Shown: piece by piece, positions 25,724 through 37,484 of the stretch | Layout: each line of letters starts with the position of its first letter | Position numbering within the stretch: the first letter of the stretch is position 1 | DNA from: Capsaspora owczarzaki ATCC 30864 | Lineage: Eukaryota; Opisthokonta; Filasterea | Length of the DNA: 64,000 nt | NCBI RefSeq assembly: GCF_000151315.2 | Contig: NW_011887304.1 | Location: 393,872 to 457,871, forward strand | Direction: 5' to 3' | Made by a program: the position numbers and the translations under genes | Notes under the pieces: model-generated | What the model saw: the letters and a program-made list of their open reading frames with translations, nothing else | Database searches by the model: none | Told to the model about the DNA's origin: nothing

Positions 25724-25831
25724 NNNNNNNNNNNNNNNNNNNNNNNNNNNNNNNNNNNNNNNNNNNNNNNNNNNNNNNNNNNNNNNNNNNNNNNNNNNNN
25801 NNNNNNNNNNNNNNNNNNNNNNNNNNNNNNN
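25724..25831. other. Assembly gap (run of N)
   Basis: A run of 108 undetermined bases lies inside or at the end of the last exon of the minus-strand membrane protein gene. True length is unknown, so any frame through the Ns is unreliable. Confidence 0.99.
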
Positions 25832-26865
25832 ATGCGAGGGTGATCATTGGCATAGCCATAAACCGTCGGCTCTTCTCCGGGAACAGCGTATCCGGACTCG
25901 GTTACTGACGTCAGCCCGGGTGTCTTCTTCTTAGGCTTGAAGGAAAACGGATCGGCATATCCACTGACCGAAATGCGTGGCTCTGGGTTGGTGCTTGAGC
26001 GAGTCAGGGTGCCAGTGTTGTTGTTGCTGTTGTTGCTGCTGTTGTTGTTGTTGCTGAGTGCTCGCGGGCCCGAAGAAGCATAAGGTGAAGCACCAGATGT
26101 TGTCATGGAGCGCGGGATGATGGTGCTTGGCTTTGAGTAAACTGTAGATCTATCTGACACCGGTACGGACTGATTCAAGGAAGAGAAACTGCTTGAATTA
26201 GACAACTCGCAGCCGCTGTCACGCACTATCGGTTCGTCGAGGGCTTCTGCCGGTAGCTTGCATGGCATTCGTCCTACACGACACGAGCAGTGGGGGGGGG
26301 GAAGAATGTGAGAAACGCGTGGGTTTGTGGGAAACGCGACAGTTGCTACTCACGCGAAGTTCCAGTGTTTGATCGCACGGCTGGTACAATTTCTCGCTCA
26401 GCTGCTGGTTCAATGTCTTGCTCAGCTGGTGCTGTTTGTCGCTCGGTCATGCCAACGGCGGTCGAATCAGCGGGCGCTGGTAACGTCACGACAGTGTTTA
26501 ATCTGTTTGTTTGTTTACGTCGGTCAGTACAAATGAATGTTGTCTGTACTTTTGGTTGGCTTCTATTCATCCAAAAACGGTCATCCAATGCCTTACTCGA
26601 CTTGGATGTCGGATGCTGGGTCCTTTGGAGCTTGTTCAAGTTTCTGAGGCTTGGACTTGCGGCGGCAACGGCAAATGGCAACCACCACGAGAAGAATCAG
26701 GAGAAAGCCGCCGCCTCCGTTGGCGGCAGCAATAATAATGGTTGTTGAGGAGTCGCTGTCTTGGCTGTTTTGACCACTGACTGTGGCTGAAGGATCCACG
26801 GCGGTTACAGCAGTAACAAAGCCGCTACAGGCCAGGAGCGCAACAAAAACGGCTGCTGGTTGCAT
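25832..26865 (-). CDS. Single-pass membrane protein with Tyr-containing tail (3' end in gap)
   Basis: Exons 26865-26597, 26502-26354 and 26273 into the gap at 25831; phases match. The first exon encodes a signal peptide (MQPAAVFVALLACSGFVTAV), a short Ser/Thr-rich ectodomain of ~25 residues, a transmembrane helix (GFLLILLVVVAIC) and a basic stop-transfer CRCRRKSK. Exons 2 and 3 form a cytoplasmic tail rich in Pro, Ser and Asn (an NNNNSSNN tract). It has recurrent GYA motifs (VSGYADPF, ESGYAVPGEEP, VYGYANDHP) just before the gap. I do not recognise the family. The tyrosine motifs resemble kinase or SH2 targets, which is inference only. The stop codon is not visible with confidence. Confidence 0.65.
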
Positions 26866-28496
26866 TTTGAGCTGGAACAAGTTTGGAACAACTTTGAGAA
26901 GAAGACTTGGTTGGACTCCAGTGGGTTTACGTGCAGTTGAGCTGTATGTGGCTCCAAGTCTGTAGGGGGGTGGTGAATGTTGATGCGGTTTTGTGAGCGC
27001 AATCTTGGTGGGAAAACAAATAAAAAAGACAAAAATAATAAAAGAATGAACCAAAAACAAAAACAAACACAAAGACGATACAAAATAAAACAACAACTGC
27101 AGTCAATTCGGCTCGGCATGACTGCAGACGTCAGGGGGAGAAAACAAAGGTTGAGGACAGGAAACACGAAGACCACAGGAAACACGAGGGGAAGACGCGA
27201 GTGTGAGCGATAGAGTGCGTGTGTGGATGTGCATGTGCATGTGCGAGATTTGCTGTCAAACAAAAAAGGTGGATCACAGCTCTTTCAAAACGCGCCAAGT
27301 CTAATTGTGGAATCTTAAAATTAAGATCTTTGTGACACGAGTTATCGCTTTTGTTTGATTTTTCATCAAACCAAAAAACCACAAGTGCACCAAATCGGGT
27401 GCGACGTTGCGGTTTTTGGCGAACGTGAAGCGAATGTTTGTGTTGGAACAGAAAAAGGGTGGACGGCCAGAAACCGCGCTACAACATCAAAGAGTGCGCG
27501 AATAGAGACACGCCCACACGCGAAAATGAGCAGAGAGCGGGGCGGACGAGAGGTCAGTGTGGATGAGGAGGACGAAAAGTCGGGTTTTGCGGGATCAGAA
27601 CGAAATTTCGAAAGAATTAAGCAGCAGTTTTTGTGGCTTTTTGTTTTTTGTGTTTGGAAACGCGAGCTGTTGGAGTCAACTTGGAGGAGAATAGCAAACG
27701 ACCCGAAGGAATTCTATTGCATTGCGGGAGAGAACAGGTGGAGGGGAAAGCAGCAGAAGCGAGAATACTGTATACGGCGAGGCCAAGACAAAGATGTAAA
27801 AGGGGGGGGGGGCGAGGTTTGCAACGCGCAGACACAGTGAAAGGAAGGGACTTCAGGCCCATACTGTAACCTGAGCCTTTTGAAATCCTCGATTGGTAAA
27901 GTGCGAGTGGGTGTGTGCGGGTTTTCGACGTTTCCCGCATCCAACATGAAAAACGACAATTGGATGAACGGGGGTGACTCCAGGCTGCCTGCCTGGAAAT
28001 GTGAGATAAAACTCACTGACCTTGTAAAACTGTGCCAGTGTGGGTTTTGAGGTGTTGTGGCCACAGAGAGAGCGCGCGAGCGAAGAGTGAGGAAAGCGAG
28101 CCTGCCGAGAAATGGATGAAAAATGAGACTGACACAATGTCGAAACTCCAATTGGCGCGATTCGAACAAAAGAGTTGTTGTCTCACTGCGAATCTGACAA
28201 TGCAGCGGACACAGCAGGAAAGACGACTGCAGAACGATGAGCAAAGTGGCAGTTTGACCTCTTTTTTTTTTTCTTTTCTTTTTTTCGCCTGTCCTGCTCC
28301 GCCTTGCCTGGTCTCGTTTCTTCGGCACAAGTCAAACACACTCGTCTCATTTTACTATCGGTTACGCTGGACTGACCTGACCTGACTTGACCGACGCAGA
28401 AAAGCTCAGTCCTTTTTTTTTCCATCTTCACTCTTTGCTCCCCAAAAAAGCGCGCTTCTCTCTCGAGGGGGACGTCCCATTGTTGATACATCAAAG
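26866..28496. other. 1.6-kb interval without a convincing gene
   Basis: This lies between the divergent membrane protein gene (-) and TAF1 (+). It contains purine-rich and G-rich runs (G10 near 27803), a GT/GCATGT-rich stretch (27205-27245), pyrimidine-rich sequence before TAF1 and several open frames of 100-200 codons on either strand. None has recognisable content. Some may be UTR or small orphan genes. Confidence 0.45.
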
Positions 28497-28583
28497 ATGG
28501 ACTCTTTCGGGCTTGGCTTTGTGCTGCCTTCGAACGGCACCATGGTCTCGTCGTCGTCCTCGTCCCAGCAGCAGCAACAGCAT

Positions 28584-28616
<33 letters not shown>

Positions 28617-28829
28617 GACGACTTCCACAACCACCACCACTCTGCCAGCCGGCCGATGGATCAAGATCGCCATCGCTCCAACGCCAACAACGGCGAGGAC
28701 GACGATGGCAGTGCGATGGACGACGGCGACGACGACGACGACGACGATGATGATGCTGGCGAAGACGACGACGACACGCAGCGAGCGCAAGCAGACCAGC
28801 ACGGCGCCACCCCAATGCAGGACGATCCG

Positions 28830-28879
<50 letters not shown>

Positions 28880-31800
28880 GCAGCAGCAGCAACGAAGCTC
28901 AGACGAGGCGGCCGCGGAATGGCAGCCCGCGCTGCTGCTCTTTGGCAACCTCGACCAAGCTGGCATGCTTGAATGGGACGACGATCAGGTAAAAAAAAAA
29001 AAAAAAAAAAAAAATCAAACAGCAAACAAAATTGGAGATCTCGCTGAAAATCTGAGCCGCTGATTTCGATTGTGTTGTCGGCTATTCTTTGGTCATGCTC
29101 GAGAGTTTTGACATCTTGACGCGAAAGATCGACGCGCAATGAACAAGCACCAAAACGCGAAAGCCTTCTCACTTTTCTGAATGTTTTCGTACATATCTTG
29201 AACGTTGAAATAGGAGCTTGCACGAGAACTCGAACAAGTATCAACACATTTGCTCGAGGAACTCGGCGCCGGATTTATCTTGCAAGCATTGAAAACAGGT
29301 CCCGAATCTCGCGCCGAGCGTGCAGAGCGGATTGACACGGAACGAGCGCTGGCTGCCGTGGGCCATTCACGCAAGCATCACCGCGGTGCAAAGCGCCCGC
29401 GAGTAGTCTACACGCCAGACATGCTGCCAACGCTCTTCCCGAGCTTTTCCAAGTCGGACGTGCCGCACTTTTCCGACTTGTTCGCGCCGCAAAAGTTCAA
29501 AATCCGACCGTCGCGCGCCTTTGTCCGCTCGGCCGAACAGGAAGCAGAGCTTGGCGACGGCAGCGATGACGATGACGACGACTTGTCCAGCGCCTTGCGC
29601 TCGACCGAGGAGGTTGCTGCCTTGTCTGCTGCTGCGGGTGCTGACGGACAGGTGCCCGCTCCTCTCGACAGCACGATGACAGAGCAACTGCCACCACGCA
29701 AGCGTCCTCTCTTGGAGGAAGACTGGGACGATGAAGCTCGGCTCTTCAATAGCCCCGTCATTCTTCCCACCATGATTCGGCATGGTCGGAATGCTCGCGA
29801 CACGGTGATGGTCAGTCTTGCGTGCCGCCCCCGAATCCCCTGTCTTTCTTTGTGTGTTATTGTCCAAACTAACGTCATTTTTTTGTTCTATCTTTTGTGT
29901 GTGTGCGTTTTTACAGGCCCAAGCCATCGATGCTGAAGACATTGGTCATCCTCTCGTTGCCATCAACCCGCAAGCTCAACCGCCAAAGCAGCAGCAATCA
30001 CAGCAACAACCACCTCAGCCACTGCCACAGCTGGTACCGGAACAACTGGACTCTGACCAATCAGACGCCGCCAAACAAACCCCTGCCATGGTGGAGGCCG
30101 CCCTGCAGTCTCTCAAAGAGCCAGACCAGCGAGCCTACAACCTTTCCTCGCAAATTGTGTGGGAAGAGCACGTCATTACGGACACGGATCGGTACAGCGA
30201 TGCCAAAGTCGTGTTTGAACCGACCGACCCTGCAATGCCGCTCTATCGCTCCAAGCCTTCCGGCGGCTATGTCGATTTGACGCCCGTCTCCAACTTGCGG
30301 CAGTTCCACTCGGCGTCGGTGACCGGATTTCTCAACCCGTACGAGCCTCTGCCAAAGTACTCCATTCTGCGCACACTCCATCAGCATGCCAAGGATGTGG
30401 CCGCCAAATTGGACGCCAAGCGCCAGGCTGACGAGCATTTGCTGACAGGAAAAGGTCTTGCGCCCATTGTGCAGGACGTGACGGGCGAAACCGCGCAGGC
30501 TCGCGCTTTTCTCGCCGCCGCACTCGCCGCCACTCCGACAACCCAGAAAGGTCGTGCAGCATCCCAGCGAAGGGCACACGCCGTTGCTCATCTCGAGCGC
30601 TTCAACGCTGCCGACACCCAGCAGTCCGCGGGAGGAGCCGACACCATCGACATCAAGGAGCCGACCGTCTACTCCATGTTTCCACTCAGCAACATGGAGC
30701 TGGCTGCACCAGAGTGGGAGGACGAGATCATTTACGACGAGACGGACGCGCCCAAGCGGCTGCCAAACACGTCGTTCATTTGGGACAAGTCGGATGGCAA
30801 CCTGCTCTACGGCTCAACGGCACCCAAAACGCTCAAATTCGTCAAGTCTGCCGAGGAGATTGCCGCCGAAACGCGCCGGAGGACCAAGAAAATGTCTTGG
30901 AGGGCTCGGCAGCGCGAAAAGGAGCGCATCCAGCGTGAAAAGGCCGCAGCCATGGACGCCAAGCAGATTGCCGCCATGCAGGGCTCGGATCGATTCAATC
31001 TCTCGGGCGACCAGTGGTATCGTGCTTCGAGCGGTCTAACAGCAGATCTCTTCCGCTCGTCCACATTCACGACGCCGCTGCGGCACTCGCTGCCCGCCCT
31101 CAAGCTTCTCGAAATCTTCTTCCACACCTCCTTCACCCAGGCGTCTCTGCGCTGTGCTCATCGACCAGTGCTCAAGACCCTGCCGCCAGTGGACGGAAAC
31201 GAAGGGGGTCGGTCTTGCACGCTCGCTTCCCTCGGTCGCTTCATCAAAAAGAAGGAGCACGAGCGCTTGCAAGAGCGCCAAAAGTCGGGTGGTGATGTGT
31301 TTTTCATGAAAACCCAGCGTGACCTGTCCGGCCGCGACGGCGACATTGTTCTACTCGAGTACTGCGAAGAGTTTCCGCCGTTGGTGTCGAACGTCGGCAT
31401 GGTATCGCGCTTGTACAACTTGTACCGTCGCACCGAGCCTCAAGACGACAATGCCCCCGAGCTGCCGTTCGGCATGACGCGCTTCCAAGGAGCGGCAGAC
31501 TCGTCGCCCTTCCTGGGTCAACTCAAGCCGGGCTCGGCGTTGCAGTACGTGGACAACACCCTCTACCTGGCACCTGCCTATCCGCACGAGATTGCCCCGA
31601 CGGATTTCCTCGTCATTCGCGTCAAGGACCACCATTACATTCGTCCGATTGACGGCCTCTTTGTGCTCGGCCAAACACTCCCCAAAATCGAAGTCCCCGC
31701 GCCCAATTCCAAGAAGGCGAGTGACTTTATGCGCAACCGCGTGCAAGCCTTCATCTACCGCCAGCTCAAGCAGTCCAAGCTGAGCATCAAGAAGAACGAC

Positions 31801-34336
31801 AAGTCTCGCCGGCCATTCGTCAAGCTCGGCGATTTGATTGCGGCATTCCCGAGCATTCCCGTGGCGATGCTGCGCAAGCGTCTCAAGATTCTGTGCGAGT
31901 GCGTGCGCAGTGGGCTGGGCGACCAAAGCGAGGAGTGGGAGCTCCGCACCAACCAGCGCATCCCGCCCGAGGAGGAGCTGCGCCAGCTGGTCACACCCGA
32001 ACAAGCCTGCGCGCACGAAAGCATGCTGGCCAGTCAACAGATGCTGCGCGATTCCGGTTTTGGCGCTGACGATTTAATCCTCGAGCCACCGTCCCTGACC
32101 CCGGACGGCGATGAAGAGGACCAGGACCAGCGAATCCAGACCGAGCTCAAGCTTGCGCCGTGGAACACAACGCACACCTTCTTGGACGCGCAGCAGGGCA
32201 AGTGCCATCTCAAGCTCACTGGGCCCGGCGATCCGACTGGCGCTGGCGAGGGCTTTTCGTACATCCGAGCCCCCAGCAAGCCCATCGTTCACAATCGCGA
32301 GCGTGAAGCTGCCAAGCCAAAGCAAAAGAAGGAGCCGCACAAGACGGTGGAAGGCACCGAGTCCGACTTGCGCAAAATCCCGTTGGTCGAGGCGCGCAAC
32401 ATGCTGCAGCAAAAGTTTGGCATTTCTCTCTCGCAAACGTCCAAGATGCCGCGTTGGGATGTCATTGCGCTTCTTCGCAAAATGTCCTCGAGTCAAGGCG
32501 AAGGGGCCGCCGATGCGACAGATCTGTCCAAGTGGGCTCGCGGCGAGCGGCGATCTGTGCAAGAGCACCAGCAGCTGTACAAGCAAGAGTGCCAGCGATT
32601 GTTCGACTTGCAGAATCGCATTCTAGCGTCTTCGGAAGAGCTGGAATCGGAAACCGAATCGGTCGGAGACGGTGATGGCGATGAAGGCGGCGACGATTTC
32701 GATGATTTGGCCGACTTTGGAAAAGAGCTGGAAAGCGCTGCGCGCTCGAGCCATACCGAAGCCTCGGCCCTCAGGTCGATGGAGGCACGCAGTAACGAAA
32801 TTGCAGAGTATCTTCAGCTGCACAAACTGCTCAAGCGATCACAGCAGGCCGCGGCTGGCGGCGATGAGGAGCAAGACGGTCAGGCGGACATGGATACTGG
32901 AGCTGATGGAGATGCGCAGGCGGAGGAAGCAACCGACATGCAGACCGAGTCCGCGGGTGCGGACGGAGCCGCTTCGACGTCTTCTTCTTCCTCTGCAGCG
33001 CCGCCTGCTTCTGCTGCCTCGGTTCCCAACCAACAGCCAGGTGAAAAGTACCGCGGCAAGCACCTCGTCATCAAGCGCAAGTTTGCCATGCCGGACGGGT
33101 CCGTGGCCGAACGCCAGGAGGTGGTGACTGATCCGCGCGTCATTGAAGCCTACCTGATTGTTCGCAACCAAGAATTGGCGGGAGTGAGCGAGGGTCGGCG
33201 CCGAAAGCTTCTCAGCCACGTTCAGCGACGACTTGCCGCTTCCCAGTCTGGCGACAACAACTCGCTGGGCGCTTCCCGCGTCCCGACAGGACGAACCAAT
33301 CGATGCGGCATGTGCGGCTCCTACGAGCACACCAAGTCCAACCGCGCCTGCCCCGAGCATCCAGAGCACCTCACCTTCCAACGCAGTCGGGCCAATGCTG
33401 CTGCTCGCAAGCGCGCTGCTCAGACGGGTGTGAACACGGATGACATTGCGCGGCGCTTTGCGCAGAGCGAGTTGGCGCGCGAGCGAGACCAATCTGCGTC
33501 TCAAGTCGTTTTTGGTGAAAACGGTCTCAAGATGAAGATCAAGTTTGGTGCAAGCGGTGCAGCGACACCTACAGCCGCCAGCGGTCGACGCCCACCCAGT
33601 TCCGGTGGACGCCGCGGAGGTCGTGGCGGTTCGTCTGCTCGCAAGTCGCCCAAGAGCCGCCGTGTTCGCTTCCGTGGAGATTACGACGATGATGATGAGG
33701 ACGATGACGATGACAATGTTGGTAACAGCGACGAGGACGAGGACGAGCAGAACGACTTCCGAGACGAGGAATACGATGCCTTTCGGTCGGTCGCGAGCAA
33801 ACGCCGCGGCGCTGTCACTGCCACTTCCCAGCTCAATAAGGTTTTGATGGAAGTGTGCCAAGATCTTTGGAATCATCAGTCTGTAAGTCGTGCGGGTTGC
33901 GTGGAGTTGGGCTGGCTGCAGAACGCGGGTGACTGACCCGCTTTTTGATTTTTCTTTTGTTGCAATGTAGAGCACGTACTTCCGCAGTCCGGTGGACGTA
34001 CATCAGTATCCCGATTACCTGCAGCATGTCCACAATCCGATGGACCTGACCACCATGCGCGCCAAGGCCAAGGGCAACAATTATCAGCGACCCGCGGAAT
34101 TCTTGGAAGATTTGGCGCTGCTTGTCATCAACTCCTCGGCCTACAACGGCCACGCTGCTGAAGTCACCACTGCGGCCTTCAATCTCATGCAGCAAGGAGT
34201 GAAGCAATTGCGGAGCCGCTCGCAGGGCTTGATGGAAGCCACCGCTGCACTCGGTATTGATACGGGCGAGTTCCTCAAAGCGGCAATTCAACGGACTCAG
34301 GCCGTGTACAATGAGCATTGCACCGCGTCTGGTTAG
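28497..34336 (+). CDS. TAF1: TFIID subunit 1 (TAF1)
   Basis: Four phase-0 exons (28497-28988, 29214-29810, 29917-33882, 33971-34336) encode ~1806 aa. The N-terminus has two polyQ tracts, an acidic run and the TAND-like LLFGNLDQAGMLEWDDD. A conserved core (~600-1200) carries NMELAAPEWEDEIIYDE, SGGDVFFMKTQRDLSGRDGD, GFSYIRAP and KWARGERRSVQEHQQLYKQECQRLFDLQNRIL, matching the TAF1 DUF3591 block almost motif for motif. A zinc knuckle (RCGMCGSYEHTKSNRACP, ~1491-1510) and an acidic stretch precede a C-terminal bromodomain (exon 4: YLQHVHNPMDLTTMRAKAK, SSAYNGHA). Animal TAF1 has two bromodomains; only one is seen here. Role: scaffold of TFIID at core promoters. Exon 1 ends at a donor followed by a ~23-base A-run. 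Confidence 0.95.
28568..28890 (+). repeat. CAG/CAA trinucleotide tracts in TAF1 exon 1
   Basis: Two tracts (about 28568-28617 and 28830-28890) of interspersed CAG and CAA codons encode polyglutamine, with a GAC/GAT-rich acidic tract (28725-28780) between them. CAA interruptions should limit slippage. They lie in frame within TAF1. Confidence 0.9.
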
Positions 34337-34712
34337 AACTTGGCTCGATGGTGCTTTCTATTGTTTGAGTTGATGATGCCGAAACAAACAAAGATCTGGC
34401 TTGCTCTTTTTGTTTGAGAGTTGTTTTGGAGATTCTGGAAGAGGTGGGATGTGCCCCAGTTTTTGTTCAATGTACTATAATTATGCTTTTATCGAGAGTA
34501 CTGTCTGTTGCGGTTCTGCGCACGCATGCAATTGTACTGTACTGGATTGAAAATAACGCAGCAAGATCAAAATTGGTTTGCGTTTATTTTCTGTGTCTCT
34601 CTGTGTGTCTCTGTCGTCCATTGCTGCTTCATTTACATCTTCTATGATAGTCCATCTACATAACACTTGCATGTTTTGTCAGTCTTTTTATTTTTTTCCA
34701 CTCTTTGCCAAA
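34337..34712. other. Intergenic between TAF1 and the phosphoesterase gene
   Basis: The 376 bp hold the TAF1 3' UTR and the next gene's promoter. The last ~40 bp before the ATG are T/C-rich (GTCTTTTTATTTTTTTCC type), as before other starts. No gene seen. Confidence 0.5.
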
Positions 34713-37208
34713 ATGGCTGATCTCGTTATTGCTCACTTCAACGACGTTTACAACATTGCCGAGCGGTAAGTACCAACAGTCCGACCTACAAAAGTTTGAG
34801 TTTGCATCCTCAAACATTGAACACGACTTTCCGCAAGCGAGTTGGTGTCAAGTTTGAGGCTTTTCTGCTTTTCTGAGAGTTTTACCCGCCATCGAACTCT
34901 TCTTCCATTTCTGACTCATATCCGACTCCACCTCACCGACCTCACCTTCCTAACCTCGCCAACCTCGAATCATGCATTTCTACAACTTGCTGTGACCTTG
35001 CTTGCCTTTTTGGCCTTTTGTGACTGACGGACGCTGACGCTGGTTTTCAGGACGCACGAACCGTTCGGCGGCGCTGCGCGGTTTGTGACTGCGGTGCGGA
35101 CGGTTGCGCAGCCGAGCGACAAGGCGCTGGTGCTGTTCTCTGGGGACGTATTCAACCCGTCGACCATGTCCTCGGTGACCAAGGGCAAGCACATGCTGCC
35201 AGTGCTCAACGCGCTCGCGATTGACTGCGCAGTGTACGGAAACCACGACGTCGACTTTGGCGAAGAGACGCTCATCAAGCTCGCAGGCCAGTGCCCGTTC
35301 CCGTGGCTGCTGTCCAACGTCATTGACTCAAAGACCGGCCTGGCACTCGCGCAGGGCAAGGAGACGGTCATGCTCACTCGCAACGGATTCAAGATTGGCT
35401 TGATGGGGCTGATTGAACGGCAAGTTTGTTCCCTCGCTTGCATCGTACAACCATCATAAAAAAGAGCTCAGTCATGAACTGCAGCAGCTCGAGGAGGGTT
35501 GTGGTGTCTGTGAATCGACCGAAAGGGGGCTGACTTTGTGGTTGTTTGATGCTTTTTGGTGGTTTCACAGAGAATGGCTTGATACGCTTCCTTCCGCCCC
35601 GCCGACGCTGGAGTACTCGGATTTCGTCGAAGTCGGTCAGCGATTGACGCGCAAGCTGCGCGACGAGGGTGCGGACATTGTCATTGCACTCACGCACATG
35701 CGCGAGCCGAACGACGTGGAGCTCGCACGGCGTGTGGACGGATTGGATTTCGTGCTTGGCGGCCATGTATGTTGTTTGTTTTTGAAGCGTATTTGGCTGT
35801 GGGTACATACCTAACAAGGTCTGTGGTCGTTGTTGTTGGCAGGACCACTTTGACGCCGTCCACCTCGTGAACGGCACGGTGGTTGTGAAGAGCGGGACAG
35901 ACTTCCGAAACCTCAGCGAAATCAAAATGCGCATGCGAGACAAGGCCAAAGACCCGTATGCATCAGATACGCGCGACCGCAGCGAGACGGCCTTTGGCTC
36001 GCTGGTGGACAAGCCCACCACGATTGAAGGACATCGCATCAGCGTCGATGTGACTTGTTTCGAGATCACGTCCCGCTTTGAGCCAGAGCCGACAATGGTC
36101 GCGATTGTTGACGATTTGTGCAAGGACTGTACGGTTTTGATTGGGTTTCTTTTCTGGAGCAGGGTTTTGGCTGGTGTTTTTTGTGCTCATCGTTGGTGTT
36201 TGTCTATCGATCTGGTTGATCTCAACTTAGTGACGGTCAAAATGCAAAAGCCCGTGGGAGAAACCACTATCGGGCTCGATTGCCGAATGGAGTCCAACCG
36301 CACGCGAGAGTCCAACATTGGCAGCTTGCTGGCAGATATTTTGCGCTCCGAGTATGGTGCCGACATTGGCTTGCTCTGCGGCGGTATGTTTTTGCGGTGC
36401 TGCTTCTCTTAAATTTACCCTCCTCGCTTTGTACTCATGCTTTCGGTGGGTTGTTGGTGTTTTTCTTTTCCTTTGTGCCTCACTTGCAGGTGCCATTCGG
36501 TCGGACGATGTTTATGGCCCGGGAGTCATCACTGCAGGAAACATTCTCGAAATTCTGCCGTTTGAGGACTGCTGCATGGTCGTGCGCGTGACTGGAGCCT
36601 CCCTCATGAAGATTTTGGAAAACGGCATCAGCATGGTGCCGAAAATGGAAGGCCGTTTCCCGCAAGTGTCAGGAGTGCGCTTTGTGTACGACCCGAGCGC
36701 CATGTCGGGCCAACGCATTGTTTTTGCACGCGTTGGCGACGACCCGGCAACCGACCGCCCTGTCGATCTGAACGCCAAGTACACGATCGCAACTCGCGCC
36801 TACATGGCCTCGGGCAAGGATGGCTACGAGGAGCTTGCAAAGGCTGAGATTGTTCGCGAGGAGGAGCAGGGCCACCTCCTTTCGACGCTCTTCCGCCGCT
36901 TTTTCCTCAAGCTCAAGGTGCTCAACGCCTTTGGCAACAGCCGTCGTGCGCTTCGCAGCGCTGTCAACCACTTCAAGGCGCACATCCACCATCCAAGCTC
37001 TGCAGAGCTGGTGGCCCCGCTGACGCCTTCGCCAACTCCCGCGGCTCAGCCCCTGCTGGCTCCTCCTGCCAGCGGCGAGCCTCCTCAGTTGAAGAAGAAC
37101 CACAGCGGGCTCGAGCTTGTCGGCAAGTTCCTCAAGCTCGCCCCGACCCCTCAAGACCGGATTCTGACGGTGGCCGAGGCCGAAGCGAAGGGCGTTTCGC
37201 TTGAGTGA
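34713..37208 (+). CDS. UshA/5'-nucleotidase-type metallophosphoesterase, predicted cytosolic
   Basis: Six exons (34713-34765, 35051-35419, 35571-35766, 35843-36128, 36231-36383, 36490-37208) encode ~591 aa. The calcineurin-like metallophosphoesterase domain shows VIAHFNDVYNI, FSGDVFNPS, YGNHDVDFG, LTHMREPND and GGHDHFD, providing the usual two-metal His/Asp/Asn ligands. A C-terminal 5'-nucleotidase domain follows (ESNIGSLLADILR, FEDCCMVVRVTGASLMKILENG). No signal peptide or GPI signal is present, unlike secreted CD73/UshA, so a cytosolic nucleotide or sugar-phosphate substrate is likely. The last ~120 residues are basic and Pro/Ala-rich. The intron after exon 2 begins GCAAGT, a GC-AG intron required by phase. 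Confidence 0.88.
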
Positions 37209-37484
37209 ACGTGTTTTTGGCTTGTTTCCCTTTTCGTTCTTTTCTTTGTTTGTTGCCTTCTTTGCTGTTGGTTTTTTTAATGTTGGATTTCTGTGTGTGC
37301 GTATTTTGCTTCAATGTTGCTTCCTCCTCGCGACGGTGACGATGCGATTGCTCTGTCCTGTACCTCGGCGTCGTGTTGAAATGAGGCTTTTGCTCACTTT
37401 TCACTCAATTTCACAATTTCAATTTCAGTCTGAGTCTCTCAGTCTTGTCAGAACTCTCAGTCTCTATTTTTTATTTCTTTCACA

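Noticed and set aside
27355-28340. Open frames of 100-200 codons on both strands
   Set aside because: Composition follows local purine/pyrimidine skew; no start context, splice pattern or recognisable protein.
29818-29916. Upstream extension of the large TAF1 exon
   Set aside because: The added bases are intron: a GTCAGT donor at 29811 and a TTTTTACAG acceptor at 29916 with matching phase.
32839-33975. 378-codon minus-strand ORF opposite TAF1
   Set aside because: It lies wholly across TAF1 coding sequence and an intron; TAF1 motifs on the plus strand are decisive.
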